A stretch of DNA of 34,145 nt. Origin: GCA-2687025 sp964473525. GTDB taxonomy: Bacteria > Poribacteria > WGA-4E > GCA-2687025. The position numbers and the translations under genes were made by a program. The notes beneath the pieces are model-generated. The model was not told the DNA's origin. It searched no databases and saw nothing but the letters and a program-made list of their open reading frames with translations. The stretch covers positions 1 to 34,145 of the forward strand of contig CAYYPK010000058.1 in assembly GCA_964473525.1 (NCBI GenBank), given 5' to 3'. Of this stretch, positions 1 through 10,207 are shown piece after piece (the first letter of the stretch is position 1; the number at the start of each line of letters is the position of its first letter).

Positions 1-3000
1 GCCGGATGGTCTGCCTGGACGTGTCGGACTTCCTGGGGCTGAGGCTGTCAGCGACAAAGGTTGCGTTCTCTTCGAGCGCCTCTTCGGGCCAGGCGACCTT
101 CAGGAACTCCTCGAACCTGTTGGTGGCGTCATCCTCGAACCACTCGTCGGGCGTGACGACCAAGATGCCGGCCTCGGTGGCTGGAAGCTTCGTGTAGCGG
201 TTTGGGTCGAAGCTCTCGGCACCGCCCTTGGCGTAAATGAGACCCGGCTCGTCAAGGGAGTACCGTCCCATCGTGCACCCGACGGCGTAGGACAGAAGGT
301 GGTTCACGCCCTCCTCTCGACTTGGATGGGTCAGCGTGATTTCGTCGTCGGAGACTTCCGGCAGAAGGTCGTCCGTCAGACCATATGCACTAATGTATTC
401 GCGATTGTTGGAGGTTTCTAGATCCCGAGCGCGCCTGGTCGCGCTCTGACAGCGCTTGCTCCACACGTGCCAGGAAGTCTCTACGTTACCGTTTGCAAGC
501 GCTTGTTCCACAATCGGCGGGCGCACGAAATTCCACGAAGTCTCGTACGAGTCCCAGTCCTTTTGGGCCATCTGCGTAAGTTCGCGGGACCTGTCGGATA
601 CCTCCTGCGGCATGTCTATGACCGGCACACGGCCCAGATCTCCAGGATTGGTATTAAGCGTGGGGTTGATCGTGCGTAGAAGGTACTGTCCAACCACACT
701 ACACATCAACCCGAGCACAACGTACGGGTCTGCGTCCTGCGCGAGGGAACATAAACTCGACGCATTGTCGAAGAGGAACCCCTGCCTAGCGAGTCGAAAC
801 GACGGGATGGCAGACGTTACCTGTTGGTAGGTTAAGGCTGGCCTGAATATGAAATCTAGGTTGTGATTTGTGGACCCTCCTGCGTAACCCATTTCCTCCA
901 TATGTCGTAGTCGATAGCCGTCGTTTTCCCAGTCTACTACCCAGTCATGGTTTCCATACCATTTCCGGTATTGACCGCCCTTCATGTACGGGAACCATCG
1001 TGCTCCCGACTCTTTGGCGGCTGTGCGACTTGGAGCGTTGAATTCGATCCTACGGAAACTTACCTCCGGCCAGAGCCGGATGAACGCGTCGTTATCGCGA
1101 GTGACCATGCCCTTGCGGGGAGTTGCGATCTTGCCAAGGGGAATGCCGTCTGTGAACGCGTCTCGCAGCTTAGGACTGACCCAGTATGCTATTGGCGTGC
1201 CCGGAATCTTGTGGAACTCGTCAGGACTGCACGTGTAGAACCAGCCACATGTCGGGTTCTGAATCGCTTCTAGCGTCTTGGGACCTTGAGTAGATGCTCC
1301 GCGAAAGTCCGATAGGCGAATGAACGAGGATGTGTAGTTCGCCATGTGGCTCTTCCTGAAGGTGAACGCGCAGATTGGTACCGTAGCTCCGGCGAATCCT
1401 GAATACTCCAGTTGCACCAGTGAAGTCAGCGTCGAATCGGAGATTACCAAGTGCCGCAGATCCAGATGTCGCGATATGAACATCCAAACAAAGGGAGACA
1501 TGAACGCTAGGCGACCGGATACACACGCCATGGACCGACATCGAGAGATGAAGGCAGAAAAGAGATCCTTGTCGTACCCTTTGAACTCCTGCTGAATCGG
1601 GCCCTTCAAGATGGGATTGAAATAGATGCTTCCCATGTACGGTGGGTTCGTGACAACCACGTGGTAGCGCGCTGAGAGGATCTTTGCCTGACCTACAACG
1701 GGGGCCATGCGCTGGGCCGTGGCGATTGCAAGGGCGTCATCTCGTTCCATGGCGTTGTGGGCAGCTTCATCAATGGGATCGAGTCGCTCTGCCACGCTGG
1801 TACCCACTTGTATAAGCGACCCAAACGTGTCGGCGTCTTGGAACGCGTCGATGAGAGACCTCACGTCATCGACGGGCAACCCAAGATGCAGCGCGACTTG
1901 GGCAGCGTCCACGTCCCTCGTGTGTTGTATGGCCAGCACGTTCATGTCCACGCCGTCGCGTAGCAAGCGGCGGTTGTCCGAAGCCGCACGCATGGTCAAC
2001 GCAAAGCCCGCGAGCTGGATCGCGCGTTGGTCGATGTCGAGTCCGTGCAGGTTCCTCTCGAGGATGAGACGTGGAATGTCCCGCCTGCGGTATCCACGCT
2101 CCTCGTAGATGTGGACGAGAAGGTTGTACGCCTCGATGAGCATGTGACCGGATCCGCATGCCGGGTCCATCACCGTCAGCTCTTCGGGGTTCAGGTGGTC
2201 TGGGGTGACCTCCGCGAGCTGCTGCTGGACTTCCTCCGCCTGTTCCGCAGGCTCGATGTAGTACGGCATGTGTTCGCGTAGCGGCGAGTCGGGATAGGTC
2301 GCCATCCATTGGCGACCCAGGCTGTTCTGCACGAGGTATTGCACGATCCAGTTCGGGGTGAAGAGCTGTGTTGCGGCGGGGATGTCCTCGCTCTTCACCA
2401 CCTTCCCGATGACCTCGTCCTTACGCTCCTTGATGTAGAACTGGTAGATCCACCCGACGACTTCTACCTGCTGCCAGTCCTCTTCGGGGATTTCGTCAAC
2501 GAGCTGGCGAATGAGTGAGTTCGTGTGCAGCAGGTTGTCGGGCAGGAGCAGTTCGCTGGCGTCGTTGACCGACTCGAAGAGGAACGGCATGCCGCGGTGC
2601 AGGTCGTTGCACTGAGCGACGAGTAGCCTGCGGTAGATCTCCTCGTCCCGCGTGCCATCGAGCTTGAGTTCTATGACTTCCTGGCGGTCGAGTCCGGGCA
2701 GGTCGACCTGTTCCGCGTGCTGGAGGATTTCAGGTGTGGCTTCACCCGACGGGTGACTGAGTACGCGATAGCCGTGGTCCAGGTATCCGTGGATCTCCAT
2801 GTAGCGTAGGGCGATGAGGCGGTTAAACCATGTGTAGGCGACCGCCTCCATCGTCCGGTCAAAGCCGTCCAGGTTGATGCGGTCTTCGATGCCTTTGCGT
2901 CGCCGCGCCAGCGTACCTGGGAATGCCCTGCCCTCCACAAACGCCACATCGCCCTGGACGGTAATGTCGGACAGGAGGAGGTCGCCCTTGTCGACGCGTA

Positions 3001-3088
3001 TGCCGATTGCGGCTGCGCGGTCGGTGACTGCCTGTATGAAGTCGCGTCGCGCTTGGGGCGCGTACCGCTCGATGTTCTTAGTGTCCAT
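1..3088 (-). CDS. pglX: Second BREX PglX adenine-specific DNA methyltransferase (partial, runs off left edge)
   Basis: BREX site-specific N6-adenine methyltransferase, which marks self DNA and is also needed for phage exclusion. I read the frame from the ATG at 3086-3088 to base 1 and found no stop, so 1029 codons are visible. By comparison with the upstream copy about 145 residues are missing. The N-terminal half carries the SAM motif DPACGSGHM (about residues 308-316) and the catalytic NPPY (481-484). Residues 1 to about 480 and the part from about residue 930 onward are almost the same as in the neighbouring PglX, while the centre is unrelated in detail. It starts 25 nt after the stop of the first pglX, behind a GGAGCAGG ribosome-binding site, so the two are co-transcribed. 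The central region is the expected target-recognition part, so a different DNA specificity is inferred. The family call is secure. Confidence 0.93.
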   Translation of the reverse strand, partial: MDTKNIERYAPQARRDFIQAVTDRAAAIGIRVDKGDLLLSDITVQGDVAFVEGRAFPGTLARRRKGIEDRINLDGFDRTMEAVAYTWFNRLIALRYMEIHGYLDHGYRVLSHPSGEATPEILQHAEQVDLPGLDRQEVIELKLDGTRDEEIYRRLLVAQCNDLHRGMPFLFESVNDASELLLPDNLLHTNSLIRQLVDEIPEEDWQQVEVVGWIYQFYIKERKDEVIGKVVKSEDIPAATQLFTPNWIVQYLVQNSLGRQWMATYPDSPLREHMPYYIEPAEQAEEVQQQLAEVTPDHLNPEELTVMDPACGSGHMLIEAYNLLVHIYEERGYRRRDIPRLILERNLHGLDIDQRAIQLAGFALTMRAASDNRRLLRDGVDMNVLAIQHTRDVDAAQVALHLGLPVDDVRSLIDAFQDADTFGSLIQVGTSVAERLDPIDEAAHNAMERDDALAIATAQRMAPVVGQAKILSARYHVVVTNPPYMGSIYFNPILKGPIQQEFKGYDKDLFSAFISRCRSMACVSGRLAFMSPFVWMFISRHLDLRHLVISDSTLTSLVQLEYSGFAGATVPICAFTFRKSHMANYTSSFIRLSDFRGASTQGPKTLEAIQNPTCGWFYTCSPDEFHKIPGTPIAYWVSPKLRDAFTDGIPLGKIATPRKGMVTRDNDAFIRLWPEVSFRRIEFNAPSRTAAKESGARWFPYMKGGQYRKWYGNHDWVVDWENDGYRLRHMEEMGYAGGSTNHNLDFIFRPALTYQQVTSAIPSFRLARQGFLFDNASSLCSLAQDADPYVVLGLMCSVVGQYLLRTINPTLNTNPGDLGRVPVIDMPQEVSDRSRELTQMAQKDWDSYETSWNFVRPPIVEQALANGNVETSWHVWSKRCQSATRRARDLETSNNREYISAYGLTDDLLPEVSDDEITLTHPSREEGVNHLLSYAVGCTMGRYSLDEPGLIYAKGGAESFDPNRYTKLPATEAGILVVTPDEWFEDDATNRFEEFLKVAWPEEALEENATFVADSLSPRKSDTSRQTIR
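2373..2614. repeat. 242-bp block identical between the two pglX genes (copy in pglX2)
   Basis: Comparing the two pglX genes base by base, 2373-2614 and 5920-6161 match at every position, including synonymous third bases, while flanking coding sequence differs at scattered sites. The copies are in direct orientation, 3547 bp apart. This points to recent gene conversion or duplication within the larger conserved N-terminal region. Confidence 0.85.
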
Positions 3089-3113
3089 CCTGCTCCGATA
3101 GTCGATATGGCGA

Positions 3114-6100
3114 CTAAGCCGTCGGGGCCTTCCCAGTCACCGCCTTTACGTCTGACAGCAAGCTTCCGAACTTCCCGTAGTTGACCTTCACGCCGTCGTC
3201 CAGGTCGAGTGTTATCTGTTGCTCCGCGTAGTGCTGCAACTGCTCGTCGAATGCTCGTAGTTCGGCCTGCTGGTCCTCGAGGGCGTTGAGTTCCTTCTCG
3301 ACCTGCCGCTTCCGTGTCGTGCTGATATCGCCGGACCTGTGTTCCGCTTGTAGCTGTTCCGTGCGTGCGCGCATCCGCTGCATCAGAGGAATGACGTATG
3401 TCGTCCTCATACGGGCAAGCGTGGACTGGTTGTAGCGGTGCAGGTAAACGAGAGCCTGGAAGGCACGCTTCTTGCCGCTCGTGAAGAGCCAGTAAATCGG
3501 GCGCTTCTTGTAGGTCTTGAGGTGGTCCTTGAAGAAGCTTTGGGCGAAGTAGCGCCGGATGGTCTGCCTGGACGTGTCGGACTTCCTGGGGCTGAGGCTG
3601 TCAGCGACGAAGGTCAGGTTCTCCTCGAGTGTCTCCTCGGGCCAGGCGACCTTCAGGAACTCCTCGAACCTGTTAGCCGCGTCGTTCTCGAACCACTCAT
3701 CCGGTGTGACGACCAGGATGCCGTCTTCGGTGGCTGGGACCCTCACGTAGAGGTTTGGGTCGAATCCGTCACCACCGCTCTCGGCGTAGATGAGACCGGG
3801 TTCGTCAAGGGAGTAACGGCCCATCGTGCAGCCAACGGTATAGGATGCAAGGCTTCGCATGTCTTGTTGACGGTCGGCCCGTGTGAGCGTGATTTGGTCA
3901 TCAGGAACTTCGGGGGAGAACTCTCCTTCCAGTCCGTACGCCGCAATGAACAGGCGGTTGTTGTCTTCCTCAACGCCTTTCATCGTGGAGCGGGTTGTAT
4001 CACACTCAGCGGACCAGGCGTCCATCGAAGCTTTCAGGCTTTCTCGGCCGGGCCGACACAATGGAAAGGCCCCGAAGTCCCAGGAGGTTTCGCGCGCGTC
4101 CCAATCGGCACGAGAGATACCTACTGCCTGGGTAGTGGTGGTAGTTGCCTCTGCTAGGATCGCATTCCAGGGACCACGTAGCACAGGAAGCGACTTGACG
4201 TTACCTACCTGGAAGTTCAGCGTTGGGTTCATAATCTTCATGCACTCAAACGCGAAGTTCGAGCACATAAAGGCTGTACATGTATCCCCGTAGGACGAGG
4301 TGGGAAACGCTGACGACCCGCCTACGTCGAATACGAAGCCAGCACCCGACTGCCTCACGCCGAAGTACGCGGAGCTAATGAACGACCAGGTGATCGACGG
4401 TTGGAAGTAATAGTCGCGCCCGTCGTGTCTGAACCCGGTGTTCGTTCCGTTTGCGGCACCTTGACGCATGGCACTACCACGATCTTCGTAGTCAACGACG
4501 AACTCGTTGTTCCCGTACCAACGCCTGTAGTCGCCGCCCTTGTTGTACGGGAACCACTTTCTTCCGGACGCCGCCGCTTCGTCGTGTGTGCGCATGCCGA
4601 TACCCACGGTTCCGATCGGCACCTCGTGCCAGCGCCGCAGGAACCTGTTGTTATTCCCTGTGGACATGCCATGCTTCACGGCTGCAATATCCCCCAGAGG
4701 CGTCGACTGTGCGAACACCTCCCGCATCCGGTCGCTCACCCAGTAGGCGATCGGGCTGCCTGGTATCTTGGCAAAGTCTTGCTGGGCAGGCCCGTCATGC
4801 TGGTTCTGGCGCTGCAGCAGTGCCGTGTTCTTCTGCCCCTCGTCGCCCTCGATCAATCTGAAGAATGTGGGCTTGTACCCTGGGACAGAGCCGCCGATGG
4901 CGGAGAAAGCAGTCGTCTGTACGACCGCTCCGCTGATCGTGCCGAAAGCACCGATGCCGAGGTGGGCCATCGTGCCGAGCGTACGCTCGGCAAGGAGTCG
5001 CGTCCTCATGTCCTCATACGATGAGAGGAACATCCAGCTCTGCATCGTGACCATGCCGATATGGCTGCGCGCGCTTCCGAACTTGAACGCCCGGTCGATG
5101 AACATGGCGAACAGGTCGGTCTTGGTGCCCTTGTAGTGCTTGCCTGCGAACCGCTTAAGGTCAGCGTTCTGCCCGCGACTCCCCAGATAGGGCGGATTCG
5201 TGACAACGACATCGTAGCGCGCAGCGAGAAGCTTCGCCTGTTGGACGATGGGAGCTATCTGTCGCTCCGATGCTGCGGCAAGCGCATTGTCCCCCATAGC
5301 GGCATTGACAGCTTCATCGATCGAGTCGAGTCGCAACGCAACGCTAGGATCCAACTGGATCAGCGACCCAAACGTGTCAGCGTCTTGGAACGCGTCGATG
5401 AGGGGCCTCATGTCATCGACGGATACCCCAAGATGAATCGAATCTTGGACTGCGTCTATGTCTCTCGTGTGATGGATCGAGAGGACGTTCATGTCCACGC
5501 CGTCGCGCAATAGGCGACGGTTGTCCGCCGCCGCCCGCATGGTCAGGGCGAATCCCGCCAGCTGCACGGCGCGTTCGTCGATATCCAGCCCGTGCAGGTT
5601 CTTCTCGAGGATCAGCCGTGGGACGTCCCGCCTGCGGTATCCCCGCTCCTCGTAGATGTGGACGAGAAGGTTGTACGCCTCGATGAGCATGTGGCCTGAC
5701 CCGCACGCCGGGTCCATCACTGTCAGTTCTTCGGGGTTCAGATGATCCGGCGTAATCTCCGCGAGCTGCTGCTGGACTTCCTCCGTCTGCTCCGCAGGCT
5801 CTATGTAGTACGGCATGTGCTCGCGTAGAGGCGAGTCCGGGTAGGTCGCCATCCACTGGCGACCCAAGCTGTTCTGCACGAGGTACTGCACGATCCAGTT
5901 CGGGGTGAAGAGCTGCGTCGCGGCGGGGATGTCCTCGCTCTTCACCACCTTCCCGATGACCTCGTCCTTACGCTCCTTGATGTAGAACTGGTAGATCCAC
6001 CCGACGACTTCTACCTGCTGCCAGTCCTCTTCGGGGATTTCGTCAACGAGCTGGCGAATGAGTGAGTTCGTGTGCAGCAGGTTGTCGGGCAGGAGCAGTT

Positions 6101-6635
6101 CGCTGGCGTCGTTGACCGACTCGAAGAGGAACGGCATGCCGCGGTGCAGGTCGTTGCACTGGGCGACCAATAGCTTACGGTAGAGTTCCTCGTCCCGTGT
6201 CCCGTCGAGTTTGAGTTCTATGACTTCCTGACGATCGAGGCCAGGCAGGTCGACGTGTTCCGCGTGCTGGAGGATTTCAGGTGTGGCTTCACCGGACGGG
6301 TGACTGAGTACGCGATAGCTATGGTCCAGGTAGCCGTGGATCTCCATGTATCGCAGGGCGATGAGGCGGTTAAACCACGTGTATGCGACCGCCTCCATCG
6401 TGCGGTCAAATCCGTCTTGGTTGATGCGGTCTTCGATACCCTTGCGTCGCCGCGCCAGAGCGACAGGAAACGCCCTGCCCTCGACAAACGCCACGTCGCC
6501 CTGGACGGTGATGTCGGACAGAAGGAGGTCGCCCTTGTCGACGCGTATGCCGATTGCGGCGGCGCGGTCAGTGACTGCCTGTATGAAGTCGCGGCGCGCT
6601 TGTGGCGCATACCGCTCGATGTTCTTAGTGTCCAT
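3114..6635 (-). CDS. pglX: BREX PglX adenine-specific DNA methyltransferase, first copy
   Basis: Full-length PglX of 1173 residues, the usual size for the BREX type 1 methyltransferase. SAM-binding motif I (DPACGSGHM) is at residues 308-316 and the amino-methyltransferase motif NPPY at 480-483. The middle (about 485-925) is the variable, presumed target-recognition section. The C-terminal part from the GCTMGRYSLDEPG stretch onward is conserved with the second copy and ends in a helical, charged segment rich in R/E/Q. The frame stays open to 6755, but the ATG at 6635 is chosen because the protein then begins MDTKNIERYAPQARR, the same N-terminus as the second copy, and because it leaves a 10-nt gap after brxC. 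The longer start would overlap brxC. In BREX this enzyme acts with BrxA, BrxB, BrxC and PglZ. Methylation of a short non-palindromic motif is known for the family; the motif here cannot be read from sequence. Confidence 0.96.
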   Translation of the reverse strand: MDTKNIERYAPQARRDFIQAVTDRAAAIGIRVDKGDLLLSDITVQGDVAFVEGRAFPVALARRRKGIEDRINQDGFDRTMEAVAYTWFNRLIALRYMEIHGYLDHSYRVLSHPSGEATPEILQHAEHVDLPGLDRQEVIELKLDGTRDEELYRKLLVAQCNDLHRGMPFLFESVNDASELLLPDNLLHTNSLIRQLVDEIPEEDWQQVEVVGWIYQFYIKERKDEVIGKVVKSEDIPAATQLFTPNWIVQYLVQNSLGRQWMATYPDSPLREHMPYYIEPAEQTEEVQQQLAEITPDHLNPEELTVMDPACGSGHMLIEAYNLLVHIYEERGYRRRDVPRLILEKNLHGLDIDERAVQLAGFALTMRAAADNRRLLRDGVDMNVLSIHHTRDIDAVQDSIHLGVSVDDMRPLIDAFQDADTFGSLIQLDPSVALRLDSIDEAVNAAMGDNALAAASERQIAPIVQQAKLLAARYDVVVTNPPYLGSRGQNADLKRFAGKHYKGTKTDLFAMFIDRAFKFGSARSHIGMVTMQSWMFLSSYEDMRTRLLAERTLGTMAHLGIGAFGTISGAVVQTTAFSAIGGSVPGYKPTFFRLIEGDEGQKNTALLQRQNQHDGPAQQDFAKIPGSPIAYWVSDRMREVFAQSTPLGDIAAVKHGMSTGNNNRFLRRWHEVPIGTVGIGMRTHDEAAASGRKWFPYNKGGDYRRWYGNNEFVVDYEDRGSAMRQGAANGTNTGFRHDGRDYYFQPSITWSFISSAYFGVRQSGAGFVFDVGGSSAFPTSSYGDTCTAFMCSNFAFECMKIMNPTLNFQVGNVKSLPVLRGPWNAILAEATTTTTQAVGISRADWDARETSWDFGAFPLCRPGRESLKASMDAWSAECDTTRSTMKGVEEDNNRLFIAAYGLEGEFSPEVPDDQITLTRADRQQDMRSLASYTVGCTMGRYSLDEPGLIYAESGGDGFDPNLYVRVPATEDGILVVTPDEWFENDAANRFEEFLKVAWPEETLEENLTFVADSLSPRKSDTSRQTIRRYFAQSFFKDHLKTYKKRPIYWLFTSGKKRAFQALVYLHRYNQSTLARMRTTYVIPLMQRMRARTEQLQAEHRSGDISTTRKRQVEKELNALEDQQAELRAFDEQLQHYAEQQITLDLDDGVKVNYGKFGSLLSDVKAVTGKAPTA
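5920..6161. repeat. 242-bp block identical between the two pglX genes (copy in pglX1)
   Basis: Partner of the block at 2373-2614, in the same orientation. It encodes roughly residues 159-239 of PglX, upstream of the SAM motif. Recombination between direct repeats of this kind would delete one gene or make a hybrid pglX. Confidence 0.85.
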
Positions 6636-6645
6636 GGTTGCCCTG

Positions 6646-9600
6646 TCAGCTGATCTGCACGCGTTCGTTGTTTGCGATCGCGTCCTTGATCCGGCCGCGT
6701 AGCTTCTCGATGAAGGCGTCGGCGTCAGCGTCGCTATCGATGAGTGGAGGCGCAAGGTCCCCGACGCGCACCACGCGAGTGCGCCTGGATGGCGGTGGTT
6801 TCTTACTGCCTTGTTCTCGAATCTTGTCCAACGCTTGGATAGCTTCGGACGTCTTGTCCGCTACCTGCTCTCGCAACAGGTAGATGCTGCCCAGCGAGGT
6901 CTCCTGCAACACCTGACCTCCGAGGCCGCTAACGCGCGCAATGATCGTGGGATAGTCTGGGTGCTCCGTGAGGTCGCCTGCTTGGTCCGCCACATAGGCG
7001 ACGCGCTGATCAATGAACTCCTTGGCGTCCTTGCGCGTCGTCTCGATAAGCGCGTCGTTCACGGCTTTCACGGTCTGGATGAGCGTGTCCGCGTTCGCGA
7101 GCATGCCGTATGGCGCCGGAGCGGCGAGGATGCGGTCTATCTCCGCAATCGCCGATGCCGCGTCAGCATCGTCTACCAGCTGCGAGCGGTTACCCGAGAA
7201 TTCTTGCCGCGCGTTGAGGAGGCGCTCCCAGACAGCCTTTTGCCCGCCGCCCTGGTAGAACTCGCGAAGTTCTCGTATGTCGTCGTGGGCGTCCACCAAG
7301 TCATCGCTGGCGTTGGTGACGGCTGAGATTAACCGGCCGGATTCGGTGTCCGAGGCGAGTGGCTTGGTGAGATTCAGCACCGCGTTTATCTCGGCAATAC
7401 CAGGGTAGTCGCCGGTCTCTGCCAACGGTCGATATGTGTTGAGGGTGTCGCGCCAGTCCTGCAGCCCTACACGGAGCAGATGCGCCAGCGGGTCCTCCTC
7501 CTCGATACCCATCGCCCCGAAGAAATCACGACCGATACGCCGCGCTTCCCTGAGGTGAGGTTCTGGCGGCGCTTGCCGCCTCTGTACCGTGACCGCACGC
7601 CGGGAGTTGGTCTGCTTTATCTCGCTGTATATCTGGCTGTGGGCGAGTACCCCTCCCTTGACGAACTCAATCTCCCGCAGGACGGCAAGGTGTGCCAGCA
7701 GTAGGAGTGTCTCCCACTCCGGCCAGGCGTACGGGCGTTGCCCGTACTTCTCCTCGACCAGCGCGTACACGGTGACCTTCTGGTTCGCTGCGTCGGCCAC
7801 GCTGAGGTATTGGCGCAGTTCATCAAGCGCCCTCTGATTCGCTGTCGATGTGGCGCCCTGAATCAGATTGGTCTGGACATCGTCGGACCGAAGTAAGGCC
7901 TGCACCTCCCGCTCGGGGTTCTCGTGGAGCTTCTCGAGATAGCCCATCTTGCTGAAGCTGTTCGCGACGAGGTAGTCGAGGGCTTCTTGTATTGCCTTGT
8001 TGGCCGTGGACGCCGTCGGAGAGAACCCCTGCCCATGCACGAAGAAGCGCGCCGTGAGCAACAGTTCTTCCGCCATTGCGGTCAGTTGCTTGCGGCGGGC
8101 GCTGTTGTCCCGAAGGTGGGAGTCGATGACGCGTTTGACCGAGTCGTCCGCGCCTACGAGATCCCTGCCCTTCACGTATTTCTCGGTCTTGAGACACGCC
8201 GTCACTTCCGCCTGGAACCTGCTAAACGCCTCACCTGTATCGATTCGGACGATGATCTGTCCCGCGCTATCCAGCTGGCATTTGCCGTCGTTGTACTCGA
8301 CGTAGTCCGGCGAGAAGGGAGTGACTACGCGTACATGAAGCCCGTCATCCGCTGCTGCCTTGTGGATATGCCCGTCGCACAGTCTGTGGATACCAATGTC
8401 CCGTTGCGTGGTTGCTGTGCGGTGCTTCGGCTTCTCCTTGAGGATGTCGTCGTAGATGAGGCTGCCTACAAAGCGGCTGTCGACGCTTGGATCGAGGCGC
8501 GTGTCCTTGATCCTTCGTCCGATGTCCTGTTCCTCGTCGGTGAGGAAGTGGTAGCGGTCGCCCGACCGGCCTATGAGCGTGTCACCTTCGAGGCGTTTCA
8601 GCGCGGCTTCTATGCGGCCCCTTAGGGCTATGTTGTCGACGTCGATCGTGTCGCCACAGAGGGCGACGAGGTTGTCCACGTTCTCCGGCATCTCCTCGAC
8701 GTAGCGGATCAAGAACAGCAACCGTAGGACGTCGACGTCGAAGGCCTCGAAGCGGTCCTCCGCCTGCTGTATCGTGCGCTTGATGTTGGAGTCGAGGAAC
8801 CCCTCGATGGACGGATACAGACGGTAGAGAGGGATAAGCTGACCGACCTCGCCGTCACCGATCGTCTCCAGCGCTGACTGGAACGCGTCCAGCATGGAGC
8901 GCTCCCCCTGGGCGAGATGTCTCCCCGTGGCTCCGACCTTCCGGATCTCCTCAAATACGCGCTGCACCAGCCGAAACTGGTACGGGGCGAACGGGTAGCT
9001 TTCCACGAACTCCCGGTCGCTTGCGTACCCAGTGAAGTCCGCCGGCGCGCTGCGGAATGTCATCTGGTTGGCGAGGATGTCGCGCTTGCCCTCGTACACT
9101 TCGCTCAATTGCGCGGCTGCGGTGTCCGTCTTGGTGAGTAGCCGCTTCTGGATGACCTCGTCGGCGTTCGTGCTGGATAGGGACAAACGCGTCGGGAAGC
9201 GCCCTTGGATCTTGGAGAAGTCGTAGGAACTTGCCTGGCTCTCCTCCCCTAGGACCTTATCGATGTCTTCCTGCGACGTGACGATGATCCACGCCCGGCC
9301 GCCGCACTCCGAGCCCAGCCCTTCGGCGATAGTCTGAAGGTTGAGCATGAGGTGAGTGTCGTTACCAATGAACTGACCGACCTCGTCCACCAGGAACAGC
9401 ACGCGGTGGTTGGAGGCCTGGCTGTCGAGATGAGCCTTCACGCGTCGGCACAGGTGTTCCACGCTGAGTTCGAAGCCTTCTTCGGCCGTGTCGAGCCAAG
9501 CCTCCTGGCTCTGCTCCGTCTGCCCCGTAGCCGCTGCCAAAGCCCCGGCGATCTCGCCGGTGTGGAACTGATAGGCGTCCCTATCGGCCTCCCAGGTAGA

Positions 9601-10191
9601 GCCCGACGCCAAGGCGTAGGCGTTGTGGAAGGTCTGTAGCTTCCCTTCCTGATCGAGCTGGTACTCCATGTTCGCGATGTGGGCGTGGTCGCCGCTATAC
9701 CCTAAGCGCTCGTTGAGGACTTTCAGAAATACGCTCAGGATCGCGTCGCGGCCGGACTTCGAGTCCGCCTTGTTGTCGATGTTGAAGAGAATGGCGTCGG
9801 TGGGTACTGCTGCCGCTCGCTCCATATCGCCAAGGAGCATGCGATCAATGTCCGTGTCGCCAAGGAACTCCAGCGCGCGGCGCGTCTCACCGTTGCGCGA
9901 CACGGCGCGGTTCTCTAGCAGGTGCGACAGCACCTTAATCATGTGGGACTTACCGGACCCGAAGAATCCCGAGACCCACACGCCTATCTTCCCGGTCACG
10001 GCGGGGTTGTTCTGCCCGTCGATCGTCCTCAGGTACGCGTTGTAGAAGTCGCTGAGGTGCCCGCTGAGTTCCTTCGTTACCACGAACTCCTCGAGTTCCT
10101 GCCACACAAGCGCGTCGTCCATCTGGTCGGCTTTGACGACGCCGTTGATGGGTCTCGATATGTCGCGGTCGAATATTTCGCGGATCCTCAT
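6646..10191 (-). CDS. brxC: BREX P-loop ATPase BrxC
   Basis: Large ATPase core component of BREX, 1181 residues, typical for BrxC. A Walker A motif GFFGSGKS lies at residues 75-82 and a Walker B-like segment VLFLVDEVGQFIG at about 264-276; the rest is long and mostly helical. The N-terminus MRIREIFDRDISRPINGVVK is characteristic of the family and fixes the start at the ATG at 10189-10191, preceded by an AGGAGAG ribosome-binding site. The open frame up to 10308 would run into brxB and is rejected. brxC begins 16 nt after brxB and is followed 10 nt later by pglX, consistent with one transcript. It is needed for BREX defence and methylation in studied systems, but its exact mechanism is not settled. 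Confidence 0.97.
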   Translation of the reverse strand: MRIREIFDRDISRPINGVVKADQMDDALVWQELEEFVVTKELSGHLSDFYNAYLRTIDGQNNPAVTGKIGVWVSGFFGSGKSHMIKVLSHLLENRAVSRNGETRRALEFLGDTDIDRMLLGDMERAAAVPTDAILFNIDNKADSKSGRDAILSVFLKVLNERLGYSGDHAHIANMEYQLDQEGKLQTFHNAYALASGSTWEADRDAYQFHTGEIAGALAAATGQTEQSQEAWLDTAEEGFELSVEHLCRRVKAHLDSQASNHRVLFLVDEVGQFIGNDTHLMLNLQTIAEGLGSECGGRAWIIVTSQEDIDKVLGEESQASSYDFSKIQGRFPTRLSLSSTNADEVIQKRLLTKTDTAAAQLSEVYEGKRDILANQMTFRSAPADFTGYASDREFVESYPFAPYQFRLVQRVFEEIRKVGATGRHLAQGERSMLDAFQSALETIGDGEVGQLIPLYRLYPSIEGFLDSNIKRTIQQAEDRFEAFDVDVLRLLFLIRYVEEMPENVDNLVALCGDTIDVDNIALRGRIEAALKRLEGDTLIGRSGDRYHFLTDEEQDIGRRIKDTRLDPSVDSRFVGSLIYDDILKEKPKHRTATTQRDIGIHRLCDGHIHKAAADDGLHVRVVTPFSPDYVEYNDGKCQLDSAGQIIVRIDTGEAFSRFQAEVTACLKTEKYVKGRDLVGADDSVKRVIDSHLRDNSARRKQLTAMAEELLLTARFFVHGQGFSPTASTANKAIQEALDYLVANSFSKMGYLEKLHENPEREVQALLRSDDVQTNLIQGATSTANQRALDELRQYLSVADAANQKVTVYALVEEKYGQRPYAWPEWETLLLLAHLAVLREIEFVKGGVLAHSQIYSEIKQTNSRRAVTVQRRQAPPEPHLREARRIGRDFFGAMGIEEEDPLAHLLRVGLQDWRDTLNTYRPLAETGDYPGIAEINAVLNLTKPLASDTESGRLISAVTNASDDLVDAHDDIRELREFYQGGGQKAVWERLLNARQEFSGNRSQLVDDADAASAIAEIDRILAAPAPYGMLANADTLIQTVKAVNDALIETTRKDAKEFIDQRVAYVADQAGDLTEHPDYPTIIARVSGLGGQVLQETSLGSIYLLREQVADKTSEAIQALDKIREQGSKKPPPSRRTRVVRVGDLAPPLIDSDADADAFIEKLRGRIKDAIANNERVQIS

Positions 10192-10207
10192 CGACGGAGC
10201 TCTCCTG

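Noticed and set aside
3438..5513. Several plus-strand open frames of 120-240 codons opposite pglX
   Set aside because: They lie fully antisense to a well-supported methyltransferase gene and mirror its codon pattern; they have no recognisable motif.
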